From positions 1-6,600 of the forward strand of contig JBDLTZ010000085.1 in the NCBI GenBank assembly GCA_039805565.1: a stretch of 6,600 nucleotides of DNA. Direction: 5' to 3'. Positions 1 to 6,480 of this stretch are shown piece after piece. The DNA is from CALJIC01 sp039805565. Lineage in GTDB: Bacteria > Chloroflexota > Chloroflexia > Chloroflexales > Roseiflexaceae. A program made the position numbers and the translations under genes. The notes under the pieces were generated by a model. That model was not told where the DNA came from. It ran no database searches and worked only from the letters and a program-made list of their open reading frames with translations. Numbering within the stretch: position 1 is the first letter of the stretch; the number at the start of each line of letters is the position of its first letter.

Positions 1-24
1 AGGCTGTGCGTTAGCGGTAACCAT
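1..24 (-). CDS. Probable 5' end of a further downstream gene, cut by the window edge
   Basis: On the minus strand, 18 bases after the glycosyltransferase stop, an ATG at 24-22 opens a frame reading MVTANAQP to the window edge. It is preceded directly by an in-frame GTG (27-25) that could also start it. An AGG with a spacing of about 6 bases lies upstream. Tight same-strand packing makes another operon gene here likely, but only eight codons are visible, so no family can be named. An earlier ATG at 46-44 overlaps the glycosyltransferase stop as ATGA but closes after 11 codons. If this frame is not a gene, the segment is simply the intergenic region after the glycosyltransferase. Confidence 0.35.
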
Positions 25-59
25 CACGACCTGTTGTGCTGCTCATGACCTGCTGCGCT
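24..59 (-). repeat. Imperfect direct repeat, two 17-base copies with period 19, at a gene junction
   Basis: Read on the minus strand, copy 1 (59-43) is agcgcagcaggtcatga and copy 2 (40-24) is agcacaacaggtcgtga, identical at 14 of 17 positions. Copy 1 contains the stop of the glycosyltransferase gene. Copy 2 contains the GTG/ATG at the possible start of the next gene. It looks like a small, diverged tandem duplication, although chance similarity in a GC-rich stretch cannot be excluded. Confidence 0.5.
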
Positions 60-1227
60 GCTCGCGGCTGCCGGTAGAGGCCACAGGTGACGGACGCCTA
101 CTGTGGCGGTGCCAAAGCTCGACGAACTGCTCTGTCGTCTGCTCCATCCGAAACTCAGCTTCGACACGCGCGCGCGCACGGCGCCCCATGTTGTACGCAA
201 GTTCGGGATGCGCCAGCAACGATTCGAGCGCTTGCGCGAGTGCCGCATCGTCGCCCGGTGGGACCAGCAGCCCCGTCTCGCCCGGCGTCACCAACTCGCG
301 GTTTCCGCCGACGTCCGTCGCCACCACTGCTCGTCCGAGCGCCATGTACTCGAGGATACTGTTTGAGAAGGCTTCGGTGGTGCGCGTCATCAGTGTGGCG
401 ATGTCGAAGCCCCGCGCTAACGGCTCGGACGGCAAGCGGGTCCCAAGGAAAGCGATACGCCCGTTCACCCCCAAATCACACGCCAGCTGCTCGAGCTCAG
501 CGCGTTGTGGCCCGTCTCCAACAAGCACGCAGTATACCGGCCAGCGATGTGCGAGTCGTGCCACCGCCCGGATCAGCACGTCCACGCCTTTAGACTTGAC
601 GAGCCTGCTCACTGTCCCGAGGACCACAGCGTCGGCGGGCCAGCCCTGTATCGCCCGGATGTCCGCTGGCGTGTGCGCGTCGATGCGCGCGAGGTCGATG
701 CCGTTGTGGATGACACTAGTACGGGTCGGGTCGCAGCCGTTCGTCACCAGTAGGCTTTGCCCGAACTGGGAGTTGGCGCAGACGTGGCGAGCCACACGGA
801 AGGTTACGACGCGGTCAAACAGGTTGCGTGCCCGCGAGTACATCGTGGGGGTCCGGTCGCCTCGCTCGGAGCAGATCAGCGGGGTGTGCGAGAATAGTGC
901 GCTTGAGAGGCTGGCGTAGGCGTCGGCGGCCCAGAGGAACGAGTGGGCGACGTCGGTGCGGAGTGTACGCAGCTGAGCGCCCAGCCAAGGCAACACCAGG
1001 GGATGGTGCCGCCGGAATGGCGACACGAACACCGGCACGTCGGGCGGTATCTCCGGCAGCAGATCCTGGGCTTCGTCACGCACCAGCAGGAACACGCTGA
1101 GCGACACGAGGTCGCGCGGCACCGCCTGGCACAGCTTCACAATGTGGCGTTGGGCTCCACCCATCATCAGGCTACGACTGATGAGGGCAACTCGCAGTGG
1201 TCGGTCGGTGGGTAGGACTGTGGTCAT
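43..1227 (-). CDS. GT4-family glycosyltransferase (GT-B fold)
   Basis: Predicted 394-residue retaining glycosyltransferase that would transfer a sugar from a nucleotide-sugar donor to a lipid-linked or glycan acceptor at the cytoplasmic face of the membrane. The N-terminal Rossmann half begins LRVALISRSLMMGGAQRH (residues 11-28), with the glycine-rich acceptor-side loop of this family. The linker motif VIHNGID is at 172-178. The C-terminal donor domain carries GTVSRLVKSKGVDVLI (204-219), LVGDGP (235-240) and the donor-site EX7E motif (E285 and E293 in EAFSNSILE), followed by ATDVGGNRELV. The length is normal for GT4. I chose the ATG at 1227, which overlaps the DUF362 stop as ATGA, over an in-frame ATG at 1266 that would add 13 residues of poor character and a 43-base overlap. 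The ribosome site before 1227 is weak (GAGCAG), so translational coupling is likely. The last 20 residues are Ser/Arg-rich and probably disordered. Donor, acceptor and linkage cannot be read from the sequence. Confidence 0.93.
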   Translation of the reverse strand: MTTVLPTDRPLRVALISRSLMMGGAQRHIVKLCQAVPRDLVSLSVFLLVRDEAQDLLPEIPPDVPVFVSPFRRHHPLVLPWLGAQLRTLRTDVAHSFLWAADAYASLSSALFSHTPLICSERGDRTPTMYSRARNLFDRVVTFRVARHVCANSQFGQSLLVTNGCDPTRTSVIHNGIDLARIDAHTPADIRAIQGWPADAVVLGTVSRLVKSKGVDVLIRAVARLAHRWPVYCVLVGDGPQRAELEQLACDLGVNGRIAFLGTRLPSEPLARGFDIATLMTRTTEAFSNSILEYMALGRAVVATDVGGNRELVTPGETGLLVPPGDDAALAQALESLLAHPELAYNMGRRARARVEAEFRMEQTTEQFVELWHRHSRRPSPVASTGSREQRSRS

Positions 1228-2732
1228 GACGTTTGCTGCTCGCTTAGCTCGATGTAGCTCTGCCACCCCCGTGGCGCCACGAAGTCGGCGTGGGGCAGGT
1301 CGGCCAGGCGCTGTGCCATGCCGTCGACACCGCGGATCTCGACGGCGTCAAGGTTGTCCGTGCTGGCGAGCAGCTTCGCGCCCTCACGCAGCAGCGCAAG
1401 CTTGCGCCAGTCGAACCCAATCAGCCGCGCGCACACTGCGTCAATGGTGACCGGGTTGAAGCCGCCGACCATCTTGCCGAGTGGGCGCGGGCGAGGGGAA
1501 AGTGGCCCATTCCCCTCGCCGCCCACCAGACCGTCAACAATCGAGAGCACTTGTCGCTGTGGTGTGTCGTGGAGCACGCCGTCGGCGCTGGTGTAGCGCA
1601 GGATCTGGTTCAGGTCAATCACCATCCGCCAGGTCGTATCGTTGCCATGCCAGTTGCCCCCTGTAACCAGATACGGGTCGACTCCGCCGATGTTGTCTGA
1701 GCTCCGTTTGGCCAGGGACAGCGATAGTAGAAAGTTCCCCGCCCGCTTGATCGGCTCGCGTATGATGGGCGGGTAGTGCGCCAGGTGGTAGCGGTACTCG
1801 CTCTTCATCTTCAAAAACCAGTTGCGTAGGGGGTACTCGTCGCCGCGCTCGGCCGGTGCTCCCAGCCGGTAGTGTGGCAAGAATGCTTTGTTGCCGTTGA
1901 TGCCCACCAGATTTTTCAGCGCCGAGGTGATGCCGGCCTTGATGTGCGTTTTAAGCTTTGGCACGTTGATCACAAGGTCGGCGGACAGCACCGAGCGCGA
2001 GATGAGGTACTCGTGCTTACCACGGCTGTGAGCGCTGACGGTCGCGCTGCTTTCGTAGTCGAATGAGCGGTAGAGCTTGGAGGTGCCGTCGATGGTAACG
2101 AGGGCACTGCGGTCGCCAAGATCCACCCGGGTGTAGCCCAGCGGGTCGCCAGTGAGGTGCAGGTGCTCGAGGATGCGGCCGTCGGGGGCCGTGATGATGC
2201 CCGTGGCCCTCAGGTCGTGTACTTCGATTGTGGTCTGTGTGTGGCGCGCGTAGAACGTGAGCAGTTCGGGCATGTTGCAGCGCTCCTGCAGCAGCTCGAA
2301 CGTCGTCCCCTGAATTGGGGCGTCTGCAACGACGATTGTGCCTGATGGGCCAACCGCGATGATTGCATAGTCGATTAAAGCCCGCAGCACCGAGGTGTGG
2401 GTCACGAGGCAGTCCAGCACGCGCTCGGTGCCTTCGGACACGCCGTGTACCTTGTGTGTGACCCAATTCGGCTTGAGAAGGACGGTCTGCCCTGCCCCCA
2501 CAAGGTCGCCAAGCGGATTCCAGGTTGGCGTTCCCCAGTGGGCGGCGTCGAGGCGGAGTGCGCGTAACATATCGCGAACCGCGGCATACGCCGGGTTGGG
2601 GTTGGCGCTCACCGTCTCTGGGAGTGCGCGGAAAGGATATTCTGGGTAGAGGGTGTCGGGGTGGTAAGGCGGCGTGTCGGGGTAGGCCGCGTTGCCCTCC
2701 ACTATGTATACGGGCTCCAGGGATGTCGGCAT
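1224..2732 (-). CDS. DUF362 domain protein, long form without ferredoxin cysteines
   Basis: Predicted 502-residue DUF362 (PF04015-type) protein of unknown reaction. Family motifs seen in order are VLLKPNWV (84-91), VVADAP (134-139), INVPKLKTH (255-263), GITSALKNLVGI (267-278), IVDGLVGGEGNGP (398-410) and GGFNPVTIDAV (423-433). Between the central and C-terminal motifs lies an insert of about 100 residues that includes GNWHGNDTTWR (359-369). Many DUF362 proteins carry 4Fe-4S ferredoxin motifs. This one has only three scattered cysteines (108, 152, 434), so it should not bind a ferredoxin cluster. No signal peptide or membrane segment is evident, so it is probably cytoplasmic. The start is ambiguous: an ATG at 2741 overlaps the upstream stop as ATGA, but AGGA directly abuts it. 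The same AGGA is 9 bases from the ATG at 2732, which I prefer. The 3' end overlaps the glycosyltransferase by 4 bases. A role in modifying the glycan is inferred only from its neighbours. Confidence 0.88.
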   Translation of the reverse strand: MPTSLEPVYIVEGNAAYPDTPPYHPDTLYPEYPFRALPETVSANPNPAYAAVRDMLRALRLDAAHWGTPTWNPLGDLVGAGQTVLLKPNWVTHKVHGVSEGTERVLDCLVTHTSVLRALIDYAIIAVGPSGTIVVADAPIQGTTFELLQERCNMPELLTFYARHTQTTIEVHDLRATGIITAPDGRILEHLHLTGDPLGYTRVDLGDRSALVTIDGTSKLYRSFDYESSATVSAHSRGKHEYLISRSVLSADLVINVPKLKTHIKAGITSALKNLVGINGNKAFLPHYRLGAPAERGDEYPLRNWFLKMKSEYRYHLAHYPPIIREPIKRAGNFLLSLSLAKRSSDNIGGVDPYLVTGGNWHGNDTTWRMVIDLNQILRYTSADGVLHDTPQRQVLSIVDGLVGGEGNGPLSPRPRPLGKMVGGFNPVTIDAVCARLIGFDWRKLALLREGAKLLASTDNLDAVEIRGVDGMAQRLADLPHADFVAPRGWQSYIELSEQQTS

Positions 2733-2737
2733 ACGAA

Positions 2738-4111
2738 TCATTCCTGTGTGGTGCTCGTCCAGTCGAACGGCACCTCAGAGATTGTCACGCGGAATTTCCC
2801 CGAGGCTGTGCGCTGGATCGAGTCGACCGCCTCGATCTGAACGCGCATCCCCTCGCCCAGGTAGCTTCGGATAGTCGCACTAATGCGGCTCAGATCGTCT
2901 GCGGAGAGCTCCTGGCCGCGCACGATCTTGATGTCGAGCAGGTCTCGGCGCCGCTGGACCACCTGAAACTCGCCGATGTCGAAGTCCTTAAAGAAGTGCG
3001 GGAAGAACTCACCGGGCAGGATACGCCCATTCGCACCCACAATCACATCGAGGATGCGGCCTTCGACCTTCTCAAGCAGCGGGTACGAGCGGCCGCATGT
3101 GCAGGATCCGGGCGCGAAGACGCCTAGATCCTCGGAGCGGTAGCGGAGGAAGGGCGCGCCGTAGTTATCGAGCTGGGTGATTAGCAGCTCGCCGAGCTCG
3201 CCAGGGGCGCAGGGTGTATCGCCGCGTACGCACTCGACGTAGTAGTTGAGCGCAAAGATGTGCATGCCACGGTGCGCCTCACACTCGTGGGCGATGGCGC
3301 CGATATCGCGGCCACCGTAGCGCTCGAACACCGGCGCGCGCAAGATACCCTCGATCATACAGCGCTGTAGCGGGCGGAGTGGCTCGGCGCCTGTCTGGAT
3401 TGCTCCGATGGCTGGCTTTTGGAGCCCCTCACGTTCGATAAAGCGCGCCAGGATTTGCAGGCTCAGCACGTAGCCGGTTAGGAGTTGGGGACGGAAGGCA
3501 GCGAGGTGCGCGACGTAAAGCCGCAGCGTGTTGTCGTCCATGTGGAACGAGTCGAGGAACAGGTTGCGCTTAGCGTAGTTTGCCAGGCGTGCCTTGAGAC
3601 TGCTCTGCTGGCGCTTGATGTCGATCTTGGCGCCCCAGAGGTAAGCGTGGGGCTGGCCGCGGCGCAGGCCAGACCACCCATCCTGGATTCGCACGATCGC
3701 GTTGACCCACTGGCGATAGCGCTTGTCGATGTGGAAGTGTACGGGCTTTCCGGTGGAGCCTCCGGTCGCGTCCTTGATTAAGTTTCGTCGGTCGATGTTG
3801 CGGGCGATGAGCTCTTCCTGGTGCTGTTGAAGATCGGTCCTCGTGAGCGGCGGGATCTTGGTATAGTCGGTCGGGGTGCGGATGTCCTCCGGGTGAGCAC
3901 CGATCTGCTCGAAACGCTGGCGGTAGAACGGCACGTTGTGATACGCGTGCCCAACCATAAGGCGCAGCTTGTTCCATTGGGTGCTGCGGAGCTCGTCCGT
4001 GGAGGAGCGCTCGGCGTGCTGCAACTCTTGGTAAAGCCGCACTGCGGGGCTGTTGGATAACCGCGTGCTCGCGCGCCAAATCAGTTCATAGATGTCGGCG
4101 TAGAGATTCAT
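2738..4111 (-). CDS. CapK/PaaK-like adenylate-forming enzyme (phenylacetate-CoA ligase family)
   Basis: Predicted 457-residue cytoplasmic member of the ANL superfamily. Such enzymes activate a carboxylic acid with ATP to an acyl-adenylate, often then passing it to CoA. Visible elements are VPFYR (60-64), the phosphate-binding loop TGGSTGKP (116-123), YGGRDIGAIAHEC (265-277), RYRSEDLG (323-330, aspartate 328 at the usual ribose-binding place), CTCGR (337-341), KVEGRILDVIV (348-358) and a C-terminal RTASGKFR with the likely catalytic lysine K439. The YG-R-D/E...EC signature and the genomic setting resemble the CapK-like branch found in capsule clusters more than catabolic PaaK. The length is complete and no key residue is obviously lost. 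It starts 29 bases after the methyltransferase stop with no recognisable Shine-Dalgarno sequence, and its end overlaps the longest DUF362 reading frame as ATGA. The acid it activates is unknown. An acyl or aryl decoration of the glycan is an inference. Confidence 0.9.
   Translation of the reverse strand: MNLYADIYELIWRASTRLSNSPAVRLYQELQHAERSSTDELRSTQWNKLRLMVGHAYHNVPFYRQRFEQIGAHPEDIRTPTDYTKIPPLTRTDLQQHQEELIARNIDRRNLIKDATGGSTGKPVHFHIDKRYRQWVNAIVRIQDGWSGLRRGQPHAYLWGAKIDIKRQQSSLKARLANYAKRNLFLDSFHMDDNTLRLYVAHLAAFRPQLLTGYVLSLQILARFIEREGLQKPAIGAIQTGAEPLRPLQRCMIEGILRAPVFERYGGRDIGAIAHECEAHRGMHIFALNYYVECVRGDTPCAPGELGELLITQLDNYGAPFLRYRSEDLGVFAPGSCTCGRSYPLLEKVEGRILDVIVGANGRILPGEFFPHFFKDFDIGEFQVVQRRRDLLDIKIVRGQELSADDLSRISATIRSYLGEGMRVQIEAVDSIQRTASGKFRVTISEVPFDWTSTTQE
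2742..2745 (-). promoter_or_regulatory. Shine-Dalgarno AGGA that decides the DUF362 start
   Basis: On the minus strand AGGA at 2745-2742 touches the ATG at 2741 with no spacer, which is too close for normal initiation. It sits 9 bases before the in-frame ATG at 2732, a usable distance. This favours the second methionine as the start, unless ribosomes reinitiate on the ATGA overlap with the upstream stop. Confidence 0.55.
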
Positions 4112-4140
4112 AGTGGTTTGCAGTTACTCTGTTCGCGGCA

Positions 4141-4881
4141 TCAGGCGCCTGACTTCTTCCCGATGTACATTAGGTGGGGAAGTTTGGCCCTGCGCAGCGT
4201 GAACTTCAGGCGATGGAGGGGCCGCAGAGGCTTGTTGTAGATGCTGAACAGCACCGGAGCGCACATAGTGGGTGTGAAGCCAAGCTTCAACATCTCGGCG
4301 CTCAAGCTCTCCTGCGACCACGAGCGGATATGCTGTACCTTGTGAAACACACACCCGCAGTTGGGGCACATAATCTGGTTTTCGTGCAGGTTCTCTTCGT
4401 TGGGTGTGGTCACTACAACGTGGCCGCCCGGCCGGAGGATGCGCCGAACCTCCCCCAGCACGTGTGTGAACGCATAGGCGTCCATATGCTCGACCGTTTC
4501 CACAATGATGGCAATATCCGCAGTGGCGTCGACCAACGGGACTGAGTCGATCGTGCTAACGTATGCGCCCTTGAAAGACGTGTTCTGCCTCAACCGTTCA
4601 TTGAGGTGGCCAACCGAGTCACTGGAGGTGTCCACCGCGAGAGTACTGATGCCACGCTTGACCAACCGCTCCACCAGGTAGCCCGGCCCGGCGCCGACAT
4701 CGACCACCGTGCCGGTGATCGGTACGTGGCGCTCGATCTCATCGATGATGGCGTCCCCAAGCAACCGCGAGAAGTAGTTTTGGCTCAACAACGGGTCGTT
4801 GCTGAGCCAGTCCCAGAAGCGCTGGATGTGAGTCGGAGTCCAGTCAAGCATCCAGGGCTTGAAATCATCGGACGTATGCAT
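4141..4881 (-). CDS. Class I SAM-dependent methyltransferase with Cys/His-rich insert
   Basis: Predicted 246-residue cytoplasmic methyltransferase that would transfer a methyl group from S-adenosylmethionine. Motif I is VDVGAGPGY (60-68). The acidic residue for the SAM ribose is likely D84 in LAVDTS. The motif following the fourth strand is VETVEHM (127-133), and LRPGGHVVVTTPNEENL (149-165) is the post-core strand and loop. Directly after comes CPNCGCVFHKVQHIRSW (172-188), with three cysteines and two histidines placed as in a small metal-binding knuckle. The basic tail (about 216-243) contains many Arg and Lys and could touch a membrane or polyanionic substrate. The start is well supported by AAGGA 8 bases upstream, within the end of the flippase gene. 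The two genes are only 5 bases apart. A sugar or lipid-linked glycan substrate is inferred from the neighbours. Small-molecule methylation is the alternative. Confidence 0.9.
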   Translation of the reverse strand: MHTSDDFKPWMLDWTPTHIQRFWDWLSNDPLLSQNYFSRLLGDAIIDEIERHVPITGTVVDVGAGPGYLVERLVKRGISTLAVDTSSDSVGHLNERLRQNTSFKGAYVSTIDSVPLVDATADIAIIVETVEHMDAYAFTHVLGEVRRILRPGGHVVVTTPNEENLHENQIMCPNCGCVFHKVQHIRSWSQESLSAEMLKLGFTPTMCAPVLFSIYNKPLRPLHRLKFTLRRAKLPHLMYIGKKSGA

Positions 4882-4886
4882 CTTGC

Positions 4887-6404
4887 TTATCCTTTTGCCT
4901 GCCTACGGGCGATCAGCTCTGTAAGAAAGACCAGCTCCCGCACCCGGAGGAGCCACGATAGAACGAGGTAACAGAGACCTCCCGCCGTGCTGGCGAGGAT
5001 CAGCATCAACCAGACCGAGGCGTGCTGCATCAGGCCAGCGGCGGCTACCGTCGCCGCGCCCGTACCTGCGGCTGCAAGCGTGAGCTTGCCCAGCGGCAGC
5101 CAAAGGCTGGCGAGCGTGTTACCAATCCGCCTGTTTGCCAGAAGCACCAGGCACAGCGCGATAAGTGCGATGGCAAGAGTGTCTGCCAGGGCGATGCCCA
5201 GCACCCCCAGGGCCGGCATCAGCGCAAACGACAGCGCCAGCATCGAGACTACCCGCAGCATCGCGAGCCCGCCGAGCACCAGTGTTTCACGCCAGGCTAG
5301 GAACAGCCGAACGTAGGTCCGCCCGATGACGTCGAGCGGCAGTCCGATGAGCAACACTGCCAGGACACTCGCCGTTACCGCGGTCATATCGGCGTCGAAA
5401 GCTCCGCGCTGGAGTATCAGTGCCGTCACTGGCTCGCGCAGCACCAGCAGCATCGCCACGATCGGTGTCACGAGGAACATGACGACCATGACCGTCTGTC
5501 CCAGGCGCAAACGCAGTTGCTCCTGGACGTTAAGAACGACCAACTTCGACCAGTCCGCCAGCGTGACGAGGAAGATCCCGCTCGTCAGCACTTCGATGAT
5601 CGCCGATGCGATGCGCGTTGCGTAGTCCAGTACCGACACGCTGCCGTCTGGGAGTTGCGCGGCCAGGAACCGCGAGATGACGACGCCAAGCTGAAGCGCA
5701 GCCGTTCCAAAGACGAGCGGGACCGCCGAGCGCAGCGCCTGCGACAGGTCCGGGTCGAGCCGAGTCCACAGCACAAGCCGTATCTGCAGCTTGTGCCAGA
5801 ACAGCGCGAGGAGCGCAAGATTGATCAGCGTGCCCAAAGTGAAACCGATCGACAGGCTGAGCACTCCTATAGCCGGCCGCAGTGTAACGATCAACAGCAG
5901 GGTGGAGAGATAGCGAACTACTGTGGCTGCAGCTGGTAGAGCAAAGCGCTGAGCAGAGTTGTAGGCCGCCGCCAGCACACCAATTACCGTTTGCACCGCG
6001 ATCATCGGCGAGAGCAGGAGCGTGTGCTGATAGGCGAGGCTGCGCGTTGCTTCGGACAGGCCTGTCGCCGAAAGCGAAAGAGCCAGTGGGGTGGCCGCTA
6101 CGATGACGGCAGTACCCACTAGGGACAGGCCGATCATCACTACCAACGCCGGCCCGACAATGTAGCCGAGGTCATCTGGGCGCTTGATTCGGTACTCCGT
6201 CAGGACAGGTATAAACGCCGAGGTGGTGGCACTGACAGCTGTGCCAATGAAAAGCGCCGGGATAGTCATCGCCAGGAAAAATGCGTCGGTTTGGGCGTTC
6301 GCGCCAAATAGTGCCGCTATGCCCACGAACAGAACAAAGCTAGCTCCCTGACCTATGATATTGAGCGCGGTAACGACGGCTGAGTCGAACGCGATTCGTC
6401 TCAT
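4887..6404 (-). CDS. MurJ/MVF-type lipid flippase, likely glycan-lipid exporter
   Basis: Predicted 505-residue integral membrane protein of the MOP superfamily, MVF (MurJ-like) branch, which flips lipid-linked saccharides from the inner to the outer membrane face. It consists mostly of hydrophobic helices; I estimate 12 to 14. Family marks are FGANAQTDAFFLA (33-45) in the first helix hairpin, LDYATRI (259-265), corresponding to the family's Y-A-R stretch, and QRGAFDADMTAV (332-343) followed by LPLDVIGRTYVRLFLA (355-370). These are MurJ-like rather than Wzx-like. The length is normal. The start at 6404 is supported by AGGA 6 bases upstream and a first helix beginning within 10 residues. It could be a true lipid II flippase, but its place inside a glycosyltransferase/modification operon argues for export of the cluster's own glycan. 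It ends in a basic cytoplasmic tail, 5 bases before the methyltransferase. Confidence 0.9.
   Translation of the reverse strand: MRRIAFDSAVVTALNIIGQGASFVLFVGIAALFGANAQTDAFFLAMTIPALFIGTAVSATTSAFIPVLTEYRIKRPDDLGYIVGPALVVMIGLSLVGTAVIVAATPLALSLSATGLSEATRSLAYQHTLLLSPMIAVQTVIGVLAAAYNSAQRFALPAAATVVRYLSTLLLIVTLRPAIGVLSLSIGFTLGTLINLALLALFWHKLQIRLVLWTRLDPDLSQALRSAVPLVFGTAALQLGVVISRFLAAQLPDGSVSVLDYATRIASAIIEVLTSGIFLVTLADWSKLVVLNVQEQLRLRLGQTVMVVMFLVTPIVAMLLVLREPVTALILQRGAFDADMTAVTASVLAVLLIGLPLDVIGRTYVRLFLAWRETLVLGGLAMLRVVSMLALSFALMPALGVLGIALADTLAIALIALCLVLLANRRIGNTLASLWLPLGKLTLAAAGTGAATVAAAGLMQHASVWLMLILASTAGGLCYLVLSWLLRVRELVFLTELIARRQAKG
4890..4894 (-). promoter_or_regulatory. Ribosome binding site of the methyltransferase
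   Basis: AAGGA at 4894-4890 on the minus strand lies 8 bases before the methyltransferase ATG and inside the last sense codons of the flippase gene (AAA GGA TAA). This embeds initiation in the end of the upstream gene and suggests coupled translation. Confidence 0.7.
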
Positions 6405-6410
6405 TTCGTG

Positions 6411-6414
6411 TCCT
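6411..6414 (-). promoter_or_regulatory. Ribosome binding site of the flippase
   Basis: AGGA at 6414-6411 on the minus strand stands 6 bases before the flippase ATG at 6404, a good Shine-Dalgarno distance. It supports this start, and no competing in-frame start with a better site is seen upstream in the 77-base gap. Confidence 0.65.
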
Positions 6415-6480
6415 GAGTCCTGTCAATGTGTGGATGAGCGAGCCTGACTGCGGCCGCGCTACTTCGGAGGGCAGCGGGGA

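Noticed and set aside
44..46. ATG overlapping the glycosyltransferase stop as a possible coupled gene start
   Set aside because: The frame closes with TAA after 11 codons (at 13-11), with no sign of a leader peptide such as codon runs or an attenuator hairpin.
188..919. Long plus-strand open frame of 243 codons
   Set aside because: It lies wholly inside the glycosyltransferase gene, is Ser/Arg/Ala-rich with no family motif, and is the expected antisense shadow of a GC-rich gene.
1228..1266. Upstream in-frame start of the glycosyltransferase adding 13 residues
   Set aside because: It would create a 43-base overlap with the DUF362 gene and an N-terminus without family similarity, while the ATG at 1227 gives a typical 4-base overlap and places the first beta strand near the start.
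2525..3127. Plus-strand open frame of 200 codons across the DUF362/CapK junction
   Set aside because: It is antisense to two genes with clear motifs, its product shows no recognisable domain, and it has no convincing ribosome site.
6421..6426. TTGACA on the minus strand before the flippase, a perfect -35 hexamer
   Set aside because: It is only 16 bases before the start codon, and the position 17 bases downstream, where a -10 box should be, reads TGAGAC within the coding sequence, so no promoter is supported.
6450..6457. GCGGCCGC palindrome in the 77-base gap
   Set aside because: It is an 8-base palindrome with no loop and no following T tract, so it is not a terminator. Such palindromes are common in GC-rich DNA.
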